DNA from: Hypholoma sublateritium FD-334 SS-4 | Lineage: Eukaryota > Basidiomycota > Agaricomycetes > Agaricales > Strophariaceae | Assembly: GCA_000827495.1 (NCBI GenBank) | Contig: KN817628.1 | Location: 1-64,000 of the forward strand | Direction of reading: 5' to 3' | Length of the DNA stretch: 64,000 bases | Part shown: piece after piece, positions 9,328-22,532 of the stretch | Position numbering within the stretch: position 1 is the first letter of the stretch | How the letters are laid out: each line of letters begins with the position of its first letter | Program-made: the position numbers and the translations under genes | The notes under the pieces: generated by a model | Told to the model about the DNA's origin: nothing | Seen by the model: the letters and a program-made list of their open reading frames with translations, nothing else | The model's database searches: none

Positions 9328-12297
9328 TCAATCGACACCCGTATTATCCCTCGGAGCCTCGTCCTCCGAAGATGACTCTTCCACTTGCGCACCTTGCCCC
9401 CAGAATCTTCCCAAGATATTCCGTAACATACGGGGCATAGGCTGATGGACCGCAGATTATAATCAATTCAAAGCCAAGAAATCAAGCAAATACTCACGGA
9501 AATGTACTCCTCTTCGTCGTCTTCGTCGTCCTCATCCTCATCACCCTGATTCTGCTCATCGGCACCGTCGGCTGCCTGGCGAACATTCTCCGCGATACCC
9601 ATATCTCCGGTGGGAACCAGAGCTGCCGGGGGGGCAAATCCAGCTCCGGCATTGAAATTGACCTCCACCATCCCATTCATAGCTTCCGCCTCCTCGTCCT
9701 CCCCTTCGATATCACCAAAGCCACCGGGCATTCCACCTGGAGCATCGCCGGGGTTCATGGCTTCCATGAGCATTAAATCTTCGAGGACGTCTGGGGGTAG
9801 CTGGCCTGCCATCTGTGCGAATTGTAGAATCCCACCAGGGAAGCGCTCGGCAAAATGTGGGTGTGCATCAAAGAAGGCCTACAAGCCCGATACGGTAAGC
9901 GCCGAAAAAGATCATCTTATCAAGGTATTTACCTGGAGCTGCTGTCTGAAGGCAGCGTCGGGGATGAATTGTTCGAGCCTTCTCTCATCATTCGCTCTTT
10001 GCCTGCGTGTCCTGAGGCGCGGGGAGTACATATCTTCGATATTTTGGAAGAATTCATCATCGTACTGATTAACGAGGGTTGAAGGTGGAAGCGGGTCACA
10101 AGCTAGAGATTTCGCTTCCAGAACTTGCTTTGGTATGAATGAAAACAGGCGACGGTACGACGTTTCCAGGACCATGATGTGACGGTACACTGAGAAGCGT
10201 AAGTTCTGGTTTTCATATTGTTTCAAAAATGCCTTTCGACGTTCGGTGGCCGGAAGAGAGGAAGGGACCGAGGACAGCGTATCTTTAACTGTTGACGAGA
10301 GCCACGCGGAATGTTCTTTCCATAATGGAGTTGAACGTTGCACGTATAAATGAGACAGTAGGTGAAGTACCCCCACAGGCGCTGAGAGGGAGCTACCGCG
10401 AAGTCAACGAAATGCCGAATCTAAGACGGCAAAATGTACACATACTATGCATCTGTTTCGATCTTAAAGTCGCGGTGGGAGCGAATGTCGCCAGACAATG
10501 TCACATCGAGTTTGTCGGCCAAAAGTGGGATGACCGTTGGGAAATCGAAGATAGCTTCTTTCAAGGCTGAAGTACTTTTCGTATGATCCTGAAGACGAAT
10601 CAATATATGCTCTGTCAGTCGGAATCCTCAAGTACCATACCTTATCTTTGCTGCCGTCTTCCAAAATCTTGAGGGATAAAGCTCGAGCATATGCCCACCC
10701 TGGCATTAGGGATGGGTTAAGTCGAGCATCAGCCTTCTCCGAGCTATTTGCGTGTCTTTTCGTGAATAAGTCGTAGACATCTAGCAACCATTGCGGCATC
10801 CCCGCCTTGATCGACAGGAAATCCAGATGCAGAAGGGCACCATGAGGGTCATTCCATGGATCAATGGAATACATGAGCCGGGCAAATTCGAAAGATGTTC
10901 TAACACAACCCCTTCGCTGCAGATCGCTTTGAATATTGCGTTAGAGTCGAACGCACGCAAGAGATATAGAGATTTACTCACGTAACTTGTCGGTGGATAG
11001 CAAGAAAGAACGGGCGATTTTCAACGCGATCGAAGTCTAGTCGATTGAGGCCAGTGGTGAAGGTGAATGACCCGATGAACGCTCGCTCGTATGTAAATAG
11101 AGCTCTGTCAATGAAGTCGATTGCCTGGGCATGTTCTACGGAATATATTCAATCAATGGTGTTATTGGATACAAACTGTCTGTACCCACCATCACGGTGA
11201 CGATAGACTTCGGATATCTGCAGTAACGTGTCTGCATGCCAGGGAAGAGCACCCAGTAAATCCCAGAATCCCTGCGGATCTATTTTAGACAGCTTTCGAT
11301 GACAGTCCCTGAGATGGATAGACGGATCAGAGCTCACCTCCAGATAGCACGGTATCCATGAACGCTTTCGTCATACTCTTGTACTTCTTGCTGTATTCCA
11401 CCGTCCACCATCTTTCCTGCAACGGATTCCATACATGGCCTTTGAACTTCGTCCCCACTTCCTCGTCCGTGAGCGGCCGTAAAGACAGCCCCTCTCGAGC
11501 AGTAGCTGCCCACCAGCTCGCTTGTGGCCGAGTGAGATTGGATTTCACTTGGGGGCCTTTCTTGCGATTAGAAGATTGTTCGGCTCTGTTGGCTGTGACG
11601 ACCCTCGAACCAAAGAATCTGCGCATTTCAGCTTCGCCATCGAGGTGCTGGAGCGAGACAGAGAGGAGGTCCGCGAGAGATTGTGTTCCTACTTCGGCTT
11701 GAGAGATCTTCTGCGATGCAGGGTATCTAAAGCCTTCAGGTCGATACCTATGATCCACTGCAACAAGTCATGGCGGACATACTGTACAGAGAGCTCTGCC
11801 AACGCTTGGTCCAGTTCATCGTTTGCTGCTTTCTTCTCTTTAGCTCGTGCCTTTTTCAGCGCTTTCTTTTCGTTGCGAGGAGGGGGAATGACTGGAGCAC
11901 GGCTTCCTTTAGCAGTATCTTTAAGAGCAGGCGATTCCACTGCGGTCGGTTCTGAAACCTTTTTCTTCTTTTTCTTGGACTATTGTAATAGTGTTAGAGA
12001 GCAACCATCTGTTTAACATGAAAGTTATACCTTGCGCGATTTCTGTGTTTTTTCCTCTTCGCCCTCCTGCTCTTCCTCGCTATCCGCGGCGGCTATGAGC
12101 TACAAAGCGATTAGATTGACATCACTTTTACATATCGAAAGACTTACGTTGGCGAAAGCACCTGCTCCGCGATGTCGGGATGGACCAGGAAGGTCATCAG
12201 CTTCGCTTGCGTCACCATCCTGTTCCTGATTTGCTGATTTGAGTTCTTCAAGCTCTTCAAGTTCCCTCTGTTGGCGTTTATTCAAACGCGGCGGCAT
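9328..12297 (-). CDS. RQC1: TCF25/RQC1 family protein (ribosome quality control)
   Basis: The N-terminus MPPRLNKRQQRELEELEELK is the hallmark start of the TCF25/Rqc1 family. It is followed by an acidic, basic-patch region. Later exons show family blocks: YRPEGFRYPASQ, DPHGALLHLDFLSIKAGM, PQWLLDVYDLF, NPSLMPGWAYARALSL and HLLSHLYVQRSTPLWKE. The C-terminal part is acidic (a run of Glu/Asp near 9.53 kb) and the last exon gives PMPRMLRNILGRFWGQ with an acidic tail ending NTGVD. In yeast Rqc1 acts with Ltn1 and Rqc2 on stalled 60S subunits to support ubiquitination of nascent chains; the vertebrate homologue is TCF25. About nine or more short introns interrupt the gene. Internal exon limits are read by eye; family and ends are well supported. 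Confidence 0.88.
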
Positions 12298-13746
12298 TTT
12301 TAAGCCTCGTGAGTGCGTTGAGTATTTGTGAGGGAATTTCGCAAATATCGAGCTTGTTATCGTGCCACTTAAGCGCTTGACCTTGTGGTTGTGGTGACAG
12401 GTTTTGGTTCGGAGCTGTAAGTTGGCCTGTAGATTTAGTGGAAGCGGGGATTAAATAATGTGTTCGGCTTCGGAACATGCCGCAACACCATTACCAGCGC
12501 TTATTTGATCATACAGCGGTAGTGTTCGAAAGGCCTCTTTGGAACTGGCTAAGCTTCGTCTTCGGACAAGATGGTACTTAAAGGATTTATAGTCAATATA
12601 TTTGACTGATTTCCATACAGGCCAACCTTTATCCCATATATTCTTGTCTCATCAGTAAAGTTGCAGTAAAGCTTTCTCGTGCTACTTGTTCTGTGGCATA
12701 GCGTCTAGATAAGACTTATCCCACTTTTTAAATGTCCTGATGCATCCGATTACCTCCATTACATCTTTTCGGAGCTGACAAAATATTGGACTCATGACTG
12801 AAAATTGAAATACATTTCTCACTACGTCCCAGCTAGATGATACTTAAGTGCGATCTCGGAGACGATTGTCACCTCGAGGCGTAAGATATCCTGGAAGCTT
12901 TTTATATGTACATGTGAGGGTATGATTATCGATCACATTTGAGCAGTTGAGTCATCATTTCACCCCCATGCAGTGTCCTCCATTTTGTGTATTGTCTGCA
13001 GATCGTCTCCTTCTGTTCTTCGGCGTGCTCGTGCTCTTTTCTTTCGGCCGTTTCTTCTCACTACATAACTGCGTGGGCCTAGGTTAGACGATAACCAATG
13101 ACCCTTTTGAAATGATTAAAAGATATCCCTTATTCAGAGATAGTTAGAGCGGTAGTTATAGGACGTAGTACAAGCTTCCCTCCAGGGCGCAACGTTGAGT
13201 CCACAAGGCAACTTACATCTCCGTTTCAGAGATCCAGGGCCCCTTTCAATATGGCTATATTTCAAGGATCGTAATCAGCATGTATGTACGCTACCCTTTG
13301 AGAGATGTAGATGATTATTTGGCAAGTTGCTGACGGCGTTACTAACGAAATAACTAGGTTTTTAAGTCTAAGGGAAAAAACAAAGGAAGACTCGAAGAAG
13401 ACAAGGAGGATCTGATACAAATCTCTGAGATTCGGCAAACAAGACGGACCGAATTAGCCGGCACAATCAAACGGGGTCTGCCTCAGGCCTCACCCTTTAC
13501 CATCACCTCAAAAAGCCAAATCATGTCGTTCCTTCTTACGAATTTGTGGCGGCATACAACTTTCCGCCTGCTAAAACTTGAGTAAGCCTTACTCGCCAAT
13601 GTACGTACCGATCAGCCCCTTTAGACGGAGGAGACTCGCTAACGTCGCCGTTGTCATCAAACTTGTCGTAACTTGTCAGAATATCACCTGCCGGCCAGGA
13701 ATCCCCCAATCCCATTCTGTGGCAGCGACCAACAGACCGTATACAA
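12298..13746. other. Intergenic, divergent promoters of RQC1 and the coiled-coil gene
   Basis: The two flanking genes point away from each other. No ORF with coding features was found on either strand; 12.5-13.5 kb is AT-rich and unremarkable. Confidence 0.5.
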
Positions 13747-16701
13747 ATGGATCCGGCAGCCACCATCGATAACTCTGACCCACACCGTCGAAACTCGCTG
13801 TCGCGCAAGAGCCACAATAATCCTGATAGCCCAGCTGCTGCCGGACATGCTCAGCAGCGTGAACAACACAGGACGCATGAACCTCCTCACCACCATGCTT
13901 CTAACCATGCCTCTACGTCACGGATTGAACGAGAGCACACCGACGGATCAGTGACTTATAAATTGAAAGACCCGTTGGGGGGTCATCATCCCGACCAGGG
14001 GCAAACCGTTCACCGTCTAGCTCGCCAACCCGTGCCCATGCTTTCAGTGCAAAAGTCCTCTCCCCCTGTACGTTTTGACCATAGAACTTTCAAAAAGTCA
14101 TATCGAGAGCTTAAATACGAACCATCCCTTTTTTTATTTCAGCATCCTGAAATACCGACCTCCGTTCAGGCAGCAGTAGAAGGTTCTGGTCAGGGTACTT
14201 ATTCAGCTGTACCGCATCCGCAGGTATTTCAGCACCTACCATATACATGGTCACCTCCGAAAGGACAGAGCGATTCATCTGTGCAGCCTCGAATACCTGG
14301 CCCTGAGACAGTACCACAGGCTCGACAGCGTCGCCGCCCCCCTCCAATATTGGCACCACAACCCTCCCCAGAGCCCGTGAAGGTGTATACCATCCTGTCT
14401 TATATCCTATAACCAGACTCATTTTACATTTTTCTCAGCTCCATTACCGATACGATCTAACCCCTGCGTCGCAATCGGCCCATGCCCACGTCGAACACCT
14501 ATCGCAACCGATGCCCAATCCACGACCAGCTCTACCATCGACATTTGCTCCGTCACTCCCTTCTCCGCATTTTCGAGTGCATCCCCCTTCCCAGGCGACT
14601 CACTACGTCCAGCCTCAGCCGCAGATTCCCCTCCCCTTCAATCATCATGCTCCACTTCCTAATCCCAGCCAAGTGTATTTCTCGAACCATTCGCAGCCCA
14701 TTCCCCCTCATGGTGCTCAAGCATATGTAAATTCTCCGGGTAGAAATACACAGGTGATCCCTTCCCCTCCCCCAGACCGGCCGCACATCTCACCAGCACA
14801 GATAGCCCACTCTCCGACATCCGCACAGTCTTCATCGTCCTCGGGGTACATCCATAGTCGTTTTCCGCTGCCAGATGGGCCACCAGTGCCGCAGCGGGCA
14901 CATCCGCAGCAGCAGCAGCCTCCACCACACAAGCCTCTTCCCCACGGACAGGGCGGGCACCCACCCAGCGGCCACTTCGTACAGCAGCCACCCCGCGACG
15001 CTCACCAAATGGCCCAGCCCGGACCTGCCCCTGCCCCGTCACACCGCCAGCGCGCCTCCTGGGACTCCCTGATGCAACTCAACATCGGCGAGGCGCTCAG
15101 CGCGATGCACGCGCAGAGCACAGCAGCGCTCGAGCGCGAGCGTGCGCGGCACCACGAGGAGATGTGTGCGCTCGACGCGCGCCGGATAAAGGCCGAGGAA
15201 GACTGTGCGCTCAACATGCGGTCTTTCCACATGCAGCTCCGCGCCAGATTTGAGCGCATGCGCGAGCTGGAGGTGCGCGACGCCAAGCAGCAGCGCGTTG
15301 AGCCTGCGGCGGGCCCGACGCCCGCAGAGGCGAATCTCGCGTCTCAGCTGGCGCTCTGCAAGCAAGAGAAGCAGGGTCTTCGCCACGAGGTAAATTCGGC
15401 GCGCGCGCATATCGAAAGTCTGGCGTTTGAGCTGCAGGTCAAGCAGCGTCAGTGGGAAGACGAGAGGAGCTTTCTTATCGCGGCGGCGAAGAAACGTGCG
15501 ACGAAGAAGGATGTTGAGGCGAAAAAAGGGGACACGGAGGATGAGGCAGAGCGTGCGCGGGCGTTGCTCAATACCGTTTCTCGGAGCGAGATGGAGGAGA
15601 GCGACAAGGCGTTCAAGGCACGATTGCAAGTCGTCTTAGAAGCGTTGGCGGAGGAAAGAGAGCAGAAAGAAGACGCCGAGAAGAGGGCCAAGGAGGCAAC
15701 GCAAGCCTTTGACCAGGTACGTTCCGTCCTTACGAGATCGCATGCGTAACATGGAACGTCTAATTAAGTTTTCTGAACGGTATCCTCAGGTCCAAGAACG
15801 CCTGCTTGATGTTGAAGCAATATTAGAGAGAATGAAGGGACGGGATCATACGCTGCCGCCCCAAAGCCCATCGCCTCCGCCTAGCCCTCTATTTGCGTCT
15901 GACGATGCCCAGCCGCCCTCGATACCCACACCCGCGAACAGTCCGTCACCTGTAGCTATCAATCGTGCTGTCAGCGCTTCTACACCTGTGCCGGAAGATA
16001 TCTCTCCTTGTACTCCTCTGGTCTCTGGGCCACGCATTAAATCCCCTGTAATACCCCAGGAGGCACTCGTCCCTCCCGGTACTCCCCCGGTCTCTGAGCC
16101 GCACGTCAAATTTCCCATAGCACCGCAAGTGCCACCCGTGCAACCGAATGCCGTCCCAGGTCCATCCAACCTTTCGGTTTCCGCCCCACCTCCCGCGCCC
16201 GACGTTCCGGTGGCGCTCACGCCAAACAGAGGCCAGGCCGTAACACGAAAACGGGACCGTACGGAATATGAGAACGACGGAAATTGGACTCGCGACAGGA
16301 GCACTGCTTCTCGTCCGCGTCTACCTTCCCCAGTCCGGTCAATGGCGCCGTACAGATTCATTCGAAAGGACCCTCCGCATGAGTATGGGCAGCGGGACAT
16401 GCCACCGCTCCAGGCTCGTTCATCGTTGCACGACGTACTTCCTGGGCCAGCGAGAGACGCCTATCCAGCGGAAGTGCGCCATCCGCTGCCCGCACAGCCT
16501 AGTTCACCAGCCCGTATTGTGCGTCCTAGCGGCTGGGAGCCAATGCACGTGGACGGGGAGGGCACATCGGAGGCGGAGGTTGATGAACTCGACGAGGAGG
16601 ATGTGAAGGAGGACGTTGAAATGGGCGGTGAAACTGAGCTTGAGGAGGGAGAAATCCCTCCTCTGAGCGGTGTCGGAAAGCTCCCCGTGCCGGCGAAGTA
16701 A
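13747..16701 (+). CDS. Proline-rich coiled-coil protein, function unknown
   Basis: Four exons (13747-14067, 14143-14382, 14439-15716, 15790-16701) joined through GTACGT, GTGTAT and GTACGT introns give 916 residues. The first half is rich in Pro, His, Gln and Ser and has no fold I recognise. A segment around 15.06-15.8 kb is a long charged heptad-like coiled coil (for example ALERERARHHEEMCALDARR and EEREQKEDAEKRAKEATQAF), which the last splice continues as VQERLLDVEAILERM. The C-terminal third is again Pro/Ser-rich and ends in a strongly acidic tail (EVDELDEEDVKEDVEMGGET). This looks like a scaffold or nuclear protein. I could not place it in a named family. Confidence 0.7.
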
Positions 16702-18934
16702 AGGGATGGTCGTCGATTATCGATTACCGGTCATCGATTCATCAAATACTGTGTCAATCCTTCAACGACATATTGGGGCATGTAATGATGTAAACTACTC
16801 TTCAGACGTGCGCAGTATGTCATATATCAATACATACTATGCGCCAAAGAATATTTCTAGGTGGGTCACGGCCTACACAGAAGCTTTGAATCGTTCTAGT
16901 GTCAAACTCAGAGATCTGAGTCCATTAATCTTATTTCAACGACGATCGTTCTGGTCGTTCTCCGGTCGCCGCCGAGCTCAGACAAGGTTCAGGGAGTCTA
17001 GAGCGGTAAGGTCGTGCTTAGCTTTCCCAGCCAAAATGCATGCCCGCCCCAAGGCCGAGCACCTTGTGAATGACTGCAGACGCCGCGCAGCTCTTCCAGA
17101 GACTCGGATTGGACTCGGATCAGCTGAATCCGTGGGAATATCTATTCTGTGGCACAGGCCCGGTCGCGGGCCGTGCAAGCGCTCATTAATCTGCACTTGC
17201 ACCGTACTCACAAATCATGAGGGTCGTTAAGTACGCATCGCCTTTAAATATGCCGGAGTTATGCTGAAAAACTCGGTGAGTCCGGGACCAGGTAAGTAGG
17301 CGTTGATGCGCCGATACCGATAATCGATGCCCACTGACGCGTACTGACGAGCGCTCCCAAAGCGCTCCGTATAAATAGCCGTTGTAGGATCCACAAGTGA
17401 CGCAAGATATGCTTCGAATCATCCTGGGCCACCCGGGGTTGACCAAGGCCCTACTATTCCCACCTGTACTGACGCGCACTTCGTGTTCTTCATATGCTTA
17501 TTTCCATATGTTCAATTCCTACAGAGTCCGACCTTGGAGGTATCTGCACCGTTATTTCCTGAAGATTTCCTAATCACAAGGCGCTGCTAGAGGTGGAATT
17601 GTATCCATATAAGAGACTTCAACTGACAGAGACACGGAAATACTCTCGGAACACGTAGGCTGGATACGGGGCGATTGTGTATACAACGTGGATGCGCCAC
17701 ACTATTTTCCCAGAAAGTCGGATCCCCCCGGAATTTTTTCAACAGCACGGCACTGTAGTTTTATTTTGATAAATGTGATCCTCCCCACACTGCCATATGT
17801 ATAATTGGCAAGGTAATCTCAATCCATGGCAGCTACCTTGCAGCAGGCGGTCGATTTCTTCAGACGCCAAACCCCTGTCTACATGTAGTTTTGCTTGAAA
17901 GATTCTTACTGGCTTGGTTCTTGGTTCCGACTCGGTCGTGTCGTCCTTCACACCGTCGGAGGTCACACAGGAGACGCTGTCATTCTTTATTTAGATGAGC
18001 GAACCTTAATTTAGAAACCTTGCCTGTTTTGGCCGAGCGACATGCCGTCTCGGCTGAGAGAGACTCGACTCAATTGAATTGTACTTACGAGCCTTATCCT
18101 TGTTCACCGATGCTTCCCTAGTAGCGAAGTAACCTTTCCATGACTTTAAATATCTGTACTTCATGTGTTTTTCTGTATTTTTTCACCATATTTCAAGTTG
18201 AACAACGCGTAGTAATCCAGCAGTAAATACTGCATAGATGACAATATGCATCCGTGTTTCCGAGTGTGTTGTGTCGCTTCAAAGTTAATGCACTGAATCT
18301 CGAGCCATACTGAGCTCAGCCAGTTGACTTAAAAACATGGTTTTTGACAAGTCATTTTGCGAGTATGCAACTGTTCTCATTCCAGATAAACGTGGCCTCG
18401 CCAAAATGACTTATCTTCAACTTGTATCTGCTACACCGCATTTCGGACGGCTACCATTATTTATTTGGAGGTCATTCCAAACTACGATTGCTCAAGCGCT
18501 CGCATGTATAGCCAATCAATATCCGGCAGCTGTTAACTTAGAACTGGTTTTGACGATACTTATGTGTTTGATGGCCGAGTTAGCCGGGGCTCCAGAATCT
18601 TGCTTGAGCTTTTCAGTACGACTTGACTGCGACATAACTTCTCTCACACCGCGAGAGACCGCTCAGGAGATGTTACCCGTTTTACGCTCAATTAATAGGA
18701 CTCCGAACCACATGCCGCATCGGCCGAGAGATTTGACCTTCAACTTTCTCCCCCATGTTTACCATGCACTTGGTTTAATGTGGATGCAGGAGCTTCAGTT
18801 GGGACCGATGACTATTAGAAGTCATTCCAAGCTGCGATAATTTACACCAACAGCTAGTCTACTGTCTCCTCCAGGCTCCGAGGCGTCTGCTGGCTTTGAA
18901 CCCATATTGATGGCCGAGTTGCCACAATACCCTC

Positions 18935-18982
18935 CCGGTTCCAGAATGATTGTGCTCCCGATTCCAGAATGAATGTGAACCA
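18935..18982. repeat. Short tandem repeat containing TTCCAGAATGA
   Basis: Two near-adjacent copies of a ~20-bp unit, each with CGATTCCAGAATGA or CGGTTCCAGAATGA followed by a TTGTG/ATGTG end. It lies among the other decayed duplications of this region. Confidence 0.5.
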
Positions 18983-19224
18983 GCCTCTGCCAGCCTTGAG
19001 CCAGCCCACGCCCATGAAGGACCTGCAGAACGCGGTCCAATCGGAAGGGGTTAGTTCACATTGAGAGACGGAGCGGGGTTGACCGGGAATTGGTTGGGAG
19101 CTAGAAATAGCCGCAATTGCTCGGAGATTGCTCAGCGTTGTTTGTTACCTGCTCATGACACCGAACCTGCTTCTCCCGTCCGAAGCACGCCACGCTCCTG
19201 ACATTAAAGCTGGAGTTGAAGAGG

Positions 19225-19235
19225 TATATATAAAA
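19225..19235 (+). promoter_or_regulatory. TATA box of the HPP gene
   Basis: TATATATAAAA lies about 50 nt upstream of the HPP start codon, a clear TATA match in the right orientation. Confidence 0.6.
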
Positions 19236-19282
19236 TCCTCTCTTCCTAGGTAACACCTGTTGCCGACTCCCAATTTCTCGTC

Positions 19283-20131
19283 ATGTCTGCCCCCAACCGC
19301 CTTGCACGCCTCCCGCCGTACATCAGCCGCTGGCTCGGATACCGCAGCGGCCCACTCCCAAAACGGTCAGACTACATTGTCTACCTGTGGTCATTCATTG
19401 GCGCGTTCGCGGGGATCTCTGTCATCCAGGCTGTCTTCGAGCAGGCTCACTACTTTGTCGAGCGCAACGTGCCCTCCATCGTGGCGAGCTATGTACGTTG
19501 CAGCTCATTCAATATACGTGTTCACGCAGCACTTACCTCTGAGCCAGGGCGCCTCGGCTGTGCTCATCTACGGCGCCGTCGACGCGCCGCTCGCGCAGCC
19601 GCGCATGCTCGTGTGGGGCCACTTCATCGGCGCGCTCATCGGCGTGTGCATCACCAAGCTCTTCCACCTCCTGCCGACCGAGGAGCGCTTCCAGAGCCTC
19701 GTCTGGCTCGCGGGCTCGCTCTCGTGCGCGACGTCCATCGTCGCCATGCAGATCACGGGCACCACGCATCCGCCTGCAGGTGAGCTTCAAGTTTGCCGCC
19801 GGATATGAAGGCATTGCCGCCGGTGCTGATCGAGCCCCTGTGCGCAGGTGCCACTGCACTCCTCGCCGCCGTCAACGCGGACATCCGCGCGATTGGGTGG
19901 TACTACCTCCCCGTCGTGCTGCTCTCCTCGGCGCTTGCGCTCGCCGTCGCGCTGCTGACGAACAACATCCAGCGCCGGTATCCTGTATTCTGGATCGCGC
20001 CACCTTCGCCGCCAGCGCCTGCGAAAGCTGCACCAAATCCCAGCCCTGCGACGACGGCTGCCGGGACGCCGGACAACGCGACGCTGTCGGGGGAGAAGAC
20101 GGCTGGGAGTGCTGCTGTTTCTGCTGTGTGA
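19283..20131 (+). CDS. HPP-family integral membrane protein
   Basis: Three exons (19283-19492, 19548-19779, 19848-20131) give 241 residues. The family is named for its HPP motif, seen here as GTTHPPAGATALLAA, spanning the second splice. The protein has about four hydrophobic segments: YIVYLWSFIGAFAGISVI, MLVWGHFIGALIGVCIT, WLAGSLSCATSIVAMQI and WYYLPVVLLSSALALAVALL. The C-terminal tail is Pro/Ala-rich. HPP proteins occur in bacteria, plants and fungi; some plant members are plastid nitrite transporters, but fungal members have no settled role. Coding sequence is GC-rich. Assignment to the family is firm and function is open. Confidence 0.9.
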
Positions 20132-21035
20132 GGTGGAGCGTTCGATGTGTGCACGACATGCATCCCAGTTTTGTAGTTCTGACATTGCAGGTCCTAGACG
20201 CAGCTCTAGCTTAAAAAGTCGGGTAGTACACAGCTCACCGGAGCGCTGTCACTCAGTAGATACCATTGATTTCCTCATCTTGATACGAGGTCATACAGAT
20301 ATCCTCACACCAACGGGAATCAAAAAGAGCAAAGATGGTATGCATTTGACATGCATGGTCATGACGGTTTGAGGGTTGTGACATGAAGGCAACATGAAGG
20401 GCGAGCAAAGCGGATGGGTAGACGGAAAGATGCTCCGGCGGACGATCGTCGATCGACGCACTGCTGAGCCGGCGGCACAGCTCGAAGATCTTTGTCAGTC
20501 TTTGCCGGGTACCGCCGCGCGACGTCGACGCACGCGACGGTGGGCGCACAGCACCTTTGGGGAACGTGCGACGCTACGCGCTGGAGGAGGAAATTCGAAA
20601 GACAGACTTACATGCCTGTCGTTTCTGCTTCCTGGGTCGTAGTCAAGTCGTAGTAGTGTTCGACACTCACCTTCCATATTTGTTGGTCTAAATCTGTTAT
20701 TGCCAGGAATGCCGGGGCGTTCTCCAGCGTTCAGAGTTCTCCTCGTTGTGTCCTCGCTTAAAATCAGGTAGTACTTAGATATGTACCATTATTAAATCCT
20801 CACAGTTGCCTTCACACGAGAACAGGTCTGAACAGGTATGCACGCGTAACATTTTTGCGGAGTTTAAAATAGTCGGTTCGTCGCGAGCCTCCAACTTGAA
20901 CTCCGTGTCCACTACGGTAAGTTCATTATCTGGAGATTCAGTCACTGGTCTCTCTCAGCCCTTCCAGGTAAACTGTCCTTCCTCGAATTCCGACTGTTTT
21001 TAATCTGCAACCTGCTGCTCTAGCGACAAGCATAC
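20132..21035. other. Intergenic, HPP 3' flank and F-box promoter
   Basis: No gene found. A GTAAGT donor near 20920 followed by a CCTTCCAG acceptor near 20968 may be a 5'-UTR intron of the F-box gene, since no coding frame spans it. Confidence 0.4.
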
Positions 21036-22532
21036 ATGGGTCACATCAACGATTTTCCAATCGAGATCCTCGCACTTATATTTCAATCCGTGGCCATCGC
21101 CTCCCAGGTCCATCCGAATTGGCATGAGCCCGCTCATCTTAAATTTCCGTTCAATACCGCAACTGTCTGCGTCCTATGGCTCAATATACTCAAATCGAGG
21201 CCTCAGTACTGGAAATCTGTCATATTCGACGTCGCGCACGATCCAACTCCCTTGCTCGACACCCTTGGGCTGTATACTGGTGGCGAGATTGCAGTTCAAG
21301 TCATCTCCACCTTGTCTAGAGGGGATGTCTTTAGAGAACACAAAAACCCCAAGGACGGTGGCCTCAACACAAAACGTCAAGAGGCGTCCCACGTGCGCAA
21401 GATAATAACACGCCTACGACCGTATCTTTCTACCTGCGGGTTGATTGAATTCAATCTGGCCTACCAATCTTCCCTACCTTCCTGTGCCGACATTCTCACG
21501 CATCACCTTCCACGCCTTCGGACCCTGATTCTTTATTGCTATGTGCACGACCTCGATGATCAAAGCCTCGAAATAAAGATTGACTGGGATACCATATCAC
21601 TACGGGAGCCTCTCCACCACCCTGTGTTCCCCGCTCTTGCAAATTTGTCGTTGACTGGATTCTCGTTCATGGAACTGTTTCAGCTTGGCCCGCAATGGGT
21701 CGAAAAGTTTGAAGCGAAGGACACGGATCTCAGTATTGGCATCCACCATTTCGCATTTCACAAGCGCAGCCTTAGGGACAGTACCGGAAGTCGATCGGTG
21801 CACGCGTTCTTGCGAACCATCGCTCTTCGTGGCACGTACGAATCTTTTGATCTGGTGCTGAGCGATATAACAATCGATTACCTCCCAACAATCAAACCCG
21901 AGAGATACTGCATCCCATTCACCGAAATCGCGTTTGATAATGTCTCGCGGGACTTTCTGTCAACCTTTTTTGCGTCTGTGACCGTGGAAGGCCTGCAAGC
22001 ACCAGTGCGCCAGATCCACTTTGAAAATTGTTCCATCCCGCACATCGACCGCGAAGCAAGGGTCTCGACTGATAAGCTCTTTATTGGCAACACGATCATC
22101 TCCCCCTCCGAGTCGGACACTGAAGTGCATCTCAATGACAGCATATATAACGCAGTCTCCGCTTTCCAACCCGCTGACCTGTATTTATACAACTGTGAGG
22201 ATCTCTTTGATACGTTCTTCGAGTGGCTCAAGGGAGAGGATGACCATGTCGACGTGAAGGCATTATCCAACCTGTATATCCAATACTGTGGGGGGTTCAC
22301 CTCGCGCGGACTGTGTACCTTCATCCAAACGCGCAGCGCGCAGAGCAAGAAGTACGGTGCTGGCATTGTTTCTCCCATAAAGCAACTGTTTGTTCGTGGG
22401 GAGTATGACCCTCCGCTGGAGAAAGAGGATGCGCTGTGGTTTCGTGCGGCTGAGGATGAAATCGACGTTGACTGGCAGCTGCAGTCTCCTGACGATGTGA
22501 TTTTGTTCAGCACAAAAGGACGGACGACGTAG
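21036..22532 (+). CDS. F-box-like protein, single exon
   Basis: One uninterrupted frame of 498 residues begins MGHINDFPIEILALIFQS, the fungal F-box-like pattern (xxLPxEILxxIF), followed by NTATVCVLWLNILKSRPQYW, the usual CxxWxxIAxxxPxLW segment. The rest is a leucine-containing region without clear repeat register, as is normal for the large Agaricomycete F-box families. Such proteins act as substrate adaptors of SCF ubiquitin ligases. The absence of introns is typical of recently expanded F-box paralogues. The substrate is unknown. Confidence 0.85.
   Translation: MGHINDFPIEILALIFQSVAIASQVHPNWHEPAHLKFPFNTATVCVLWLNILKSRPQYWKSVIFDVAHDPTPLLDTLGLYTGGEIAVQVISTLSRGDVFREHKNPKDGGLNTKRQEASHVRKIITRLRPYLSTCGLIEFNLAYQSSLPSCADILTHHLPRLRTLILYCYVHDLDDQSLEIKIDWDTISLREPLHHPVFPALANLSLTGFSFMELFQLGPQWVEKFEAKDTDLSIGIHHFAFHKRSLRDSTGSRSVHAFLRTIALRGTYESFDLVLSDITIDYLPTIKPERYCIPFTEIAFDNVSRDFLSTFFASVTVEGLQAPVRQIHFENCSIPHIDREARVSTDKLFIGNTIISPSESDTEVHLNDSIYNAVSAFQPADLYLYNCEDLFDTFFEWLKGEDDHVDVKALSNLYIQYCGGFTSRGLCTFIQTRSAQSKKYGAGIVSPIKQLFVRGEYDPPLEKEDALWFRAAEDEIDVDWQLQSPDDVILFSTKGRTT

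Larger units (their letters stand above)
16702..19282. other. Gene-poor region with decayed repeats
   Basis: No convincing gene. An ORF of 167 codons at 18337-18840 lacks recognisable features and sits within imperfect duplications, so I did not call it. Related copies include GTCATTCCAA at 18473 and 18822, an ATGCCG...GAGAGA block near 18040 and 18714, and a GATGGCCGAGTT block near 18570 and 18910. Short exon-like pieces occur on the minus strand near 17.74-17.97 kb. Confidence 0.5.

Noticed and set aside
16670..17230. ORF of 186 codons after the coiled-coil gene
   Set aside because: It overlaps the end of the real gene in another frame, lacks an ATG at its beginning and has no features.
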